64,000 nt of DNA. Origin: Eutypella sp. D-1 (Eukaryota; Ascomycota; Sordariomycetes; Xylariales; Diatrypaceae). The position numbers and the translations under genes were made by a program. Under the pieces are notes generated by a model that did not search any database, was not told where the DNA came from, and saw only the letters and a program-made list of their open reading frames with translations. This document shows, piece after piece, positions 62,400 through 64,000 of the stretch; the stretch's first letter is position 1, and each line of letters starts with the position of its first letter. The stretch covers positions 1,922,001 to 1,986,000 of the forward strand of contig JAJTTP010000004.1 in assembly GCA_023313575.1 (NCBI GenBank). The letters are read 5' to 3'.

Positions 62400-63017
62400 C
62401 TATCCAGTCGGCTTACATCCGCGCCCATCCCGCTCACACCCACGGGGACACGGATACTCCCGGTGGAACTGCCACGCAGAGTACACATCCGTCTCATTGA
62501 CAAGAACCCCGGGGACCAAGGCCGTGGTGCGGGGCAAGCCGGACGAGTGCGCGAATATGTCCGCCGACGATACCGTGATCTGGTACCAACCCAGCTCGAC
62601 GAGCCGCGCGATGTCGATCCCGTACACGTACTCGCGGAAGCCGGCCCATCGGATCGCCGCCGCCCACATCGGGCAGCTCCCCGCGTTCGTGTACAGCGAC
62701 AGATCCGCGAATGCATCTAGCGCCTCTGCCGCCGAGAGCCCGTACGGCCCGCCGGGTCTGTGAGGGTGTGTGTGTAGTTGTTGATCGCGGTTATCTCCCC
62801 TTCGTTCATGTGCTGCGTTAGGCTGCCGGATTTTTTTTACTGCCCCTGTCCAGCGGGCGGACTTACCATGGTGAATCGGGTTGCCGGTGACACTGTTGGC
62901 ATTGGCGCCGGTACAGGTGAGCTGCCCGAGACCGTCATCCCCGGTGTGATTCACTATGACGAAATCGAAGGCCGCGAAGGGGCACGGGGTATCAAGAGCC
63001 GCATTGGCTCGACGCAT
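62400..63017 (-). pseudogene. decayed CMP/dCMP-type zinc deaminase
   Basis: The sequence reads MRRANAALDTPCPFAAFDFV, then TCTGANANSVTGNPIHHG up to a GTAAGT donor (62866). After a 67-nt intron (62800-62866, CTAAC branch) it continues GEITAINNYTHTLTD, which restores the zinc motif H-G-E. It then passes into another frame, GGPYGLSAAEALDAFADLSL, YTNAGSCPMWAAAIRWAGFR, EYVYG and a well-conserved tail to TGA at 62402-62400. The change of frame falls in a C run at 62754-62756; one missing C would explain it. The second zinc cysteine of the usual PCxxC is Trp (TGG, 62664-62666), and the usual Glu-Pro before the first Cys is Gly-Ser. The intron can also be read through without a stop, but then H-G-E is lost. 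Family members deaminate cytosine- or guanine-type substrates; this copy should be inactive. A further 5' exon, spliced at TACTAG/ATG, is possible. Confidence 0.7.
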
Positions 63018-63516
63018 CTAGTAAGCTCTCGCATCACATGGAACCCGATCATCTGACAATATTGGAGTGTCGGGCTGCGCTTGCTGCATCTTGATCCCAT
63101 GGCAATGTTGGTGGGACAGGACTTGGCCTGTGAAAATTAGAGAAAATATCCTCGGCTGCATCATTGTGTTCGGTTATTGATACTGGCTGTCCCGGACGAG
63201 GAGGCAAAGGGTGTGTATAAATAAAAGGTCAACAATGATGCAGTTGCATTTTCACATCATCTCCAGCATTATGGGGAGTTCAGCCCTACGTCGGGGAGAG
63301 GGGGGGGAGGTGCTTTTGATAGATGTTCTACAAAGTTCAGCTGAAGGCAACCTACCTGAGTAGGCCCCACAGTCGCGGGGTCCCGGAAATGTTGGCCTGC
63401 GATTCAGGTTTCGTTTGGCGTACAGTGCATATGCAGGTTCAGCGGTGTGTGCGACAAAGTTCCCAGAGAAGCGAAGCGATCAGAGGGATTCAAGGCCGAT
63501 CGATCATTCAATTCTT
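63018..63516. other. short intergenic region
   Basis: This is the spacer between the deaminase remnant and the 3' end of the wybutosine gene. It holds a 9-G run near 63300. I see nothing else definite. Confidence 0.5.
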
Positions 63517-64000
63517 TTATTCTATACCTAGGCTTTTTTGCTTAAGTTCCTCCGCTAACCGCGCGAGGTAGAACGCCCGCATATCGGGCGGCAACTTGCT
63601 GAACGCATTCGCGATGCGTGCGACATCCTGCCGGCCCTTCTCGTACGCCGCGAGATCGCGGTTCCCGTAGACATCCCTCCCGGACGAGTAGCCGCTCTCG
63701 AGGTTGCGGAAGAAGACGTTCACTGCCACGCCTATATCTGTCAATGGCATCGCCGTGTGCAGCCATAGTGGGGGCAGGAATAGGATGTCTCCCGGGTTCA
63801 GTACGGCCTCGTGGGGATGCGTCTGTGCTAGTGATGGCGACGATGATTCAAGTGCGGAGAAGACGTCGATGCTCGAGCTCGACGCGCCGGGCGCGAGCGG
63901 CAGGTAGGCTACGTCGGAGGGTGGAAAGAGCACGAGTCGTTTTGAGCCTACGATTTGGCAATATACGTTTGCCATGACCTACAGACAAGATAAGTCAGCA
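63517..64000 (-). CDS. PPM2: tRNA wybutosine-synthesising protein 4 (C-terminal JmjC part), partial
   Basis: This is the last exon (63517-63978) of a gene running off the right edge. The acceptor CTGTAG precedes VMANVYCQIVGSKRLVLFPP, and the remaining 22 bases (63979-64000) are intron. The exon encodes the end of the JmjC-like domain of TYW4/PPM2. That enzyme is a fusion of a leucine-carboxyl-methyltransferase-like domain, beta-propeller repeats and a JmjC domain, and completes the side chain of wybutosine at position 37 of phenylalanine tRNA. Visible family motifs are LNPGDILFLPPLWLHTAMPL, VAVNVFFRNLESGYSSGRDV and YGNRDLAAYEKGRQDVARI, followed by FSKLPPDMRAFYLARLAEEL. The stop is TAA at 63519-63517. 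The N-terminal domains are outside the window. Confidence 0.9.

Noticed and set aside
63021..63056. A second frameshift at the 5' end of the deaminase remnant (frame MIGFHVMRELTRCV)
   Set aside because: MRRANAALD itself fits the family start, and TACTAG just before it is a good acceptor, so an upstream exon explains it better.

Overview
The window looks like chromosomal DNA of a filamentous ascomycete (Pezizomycotina, most probably Sordariomycetes). The reasons are: protein-coding genes with short GT-AG introns, many of 56-121 nt with CTAAC-like branch sites; GC-rich third codon positions inside genes; wide, microsatellite-rich intergenic DNA; and gene families typical of such fungi (Stc1-domain protein, NADP-xylose/dihydrodiol dehydrogenase, Ime2-type kinase, tubulin cofactor B, sugar-porter MFS). 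I cannot name the species. Gene density is low: about eleven credible genes plus two decayed ones in 64 kb.

Layout, left to right: an Stc1-domain gene (-, 63-709); a mitochondrial pyruvate dehydrogenase kinase (-, 5306-6934) followed in frame by a 106-codon open extension (4985-5305); a coiled-coil protein (+, 10328-12079); a six-exon sugar transporter (+, 16728-19086); a PA-TM-RING ubiquitin ligase (-, 20502-22371); tubulin-folding cofactor B (-, 28215-29207); a 10.6-kb stretch with no recognisable gene; a two-repeat Myb protein (+, 39786-41735); the tRNA wobble-uridine methyltransferase TRM9 (-, 43996-44913); a Gfo/Idh/MocA dehydrogenase (-, 47522-48867); an Ime2-type kinase (-, 53254-55699); two GC-rich gene remnants (an isochorismatase-like hydrolase and a CMP/dCMP-type deaminase, -, 61792-63017); and the 3' end of the wybutosine gene TYW4/PPM2 (-, 63517 to the right edge).

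The genes do not form an obvious pathway or cluster; they are mostly housekeeping and regulatory genes separated by large spacers. The best candidate for something undescribed is at the pyruvate dehydrogenase kinase. Its stop codon sits in CAA-TAG-CAA-TCA, matching the leaky UAG-CAR-YYA context. The same frame then stays open for 106 codons with coding-like third positions (78 of 102 codons from the first downstream ATG end in G or C). Alternative use of the last intron cannot produce the same fusion. This suggests programmed stop-codon readthrough giving a 546-residue kinase isoform. Other points worth checking are a Myb gene whose apparent start is GTG in a perfect Kozak context, a probable GC-AG intron of 69 nt in the coiled-coil gene, and a deaminase that has lost a zinc-ligand cysteine and carries a frameshift.
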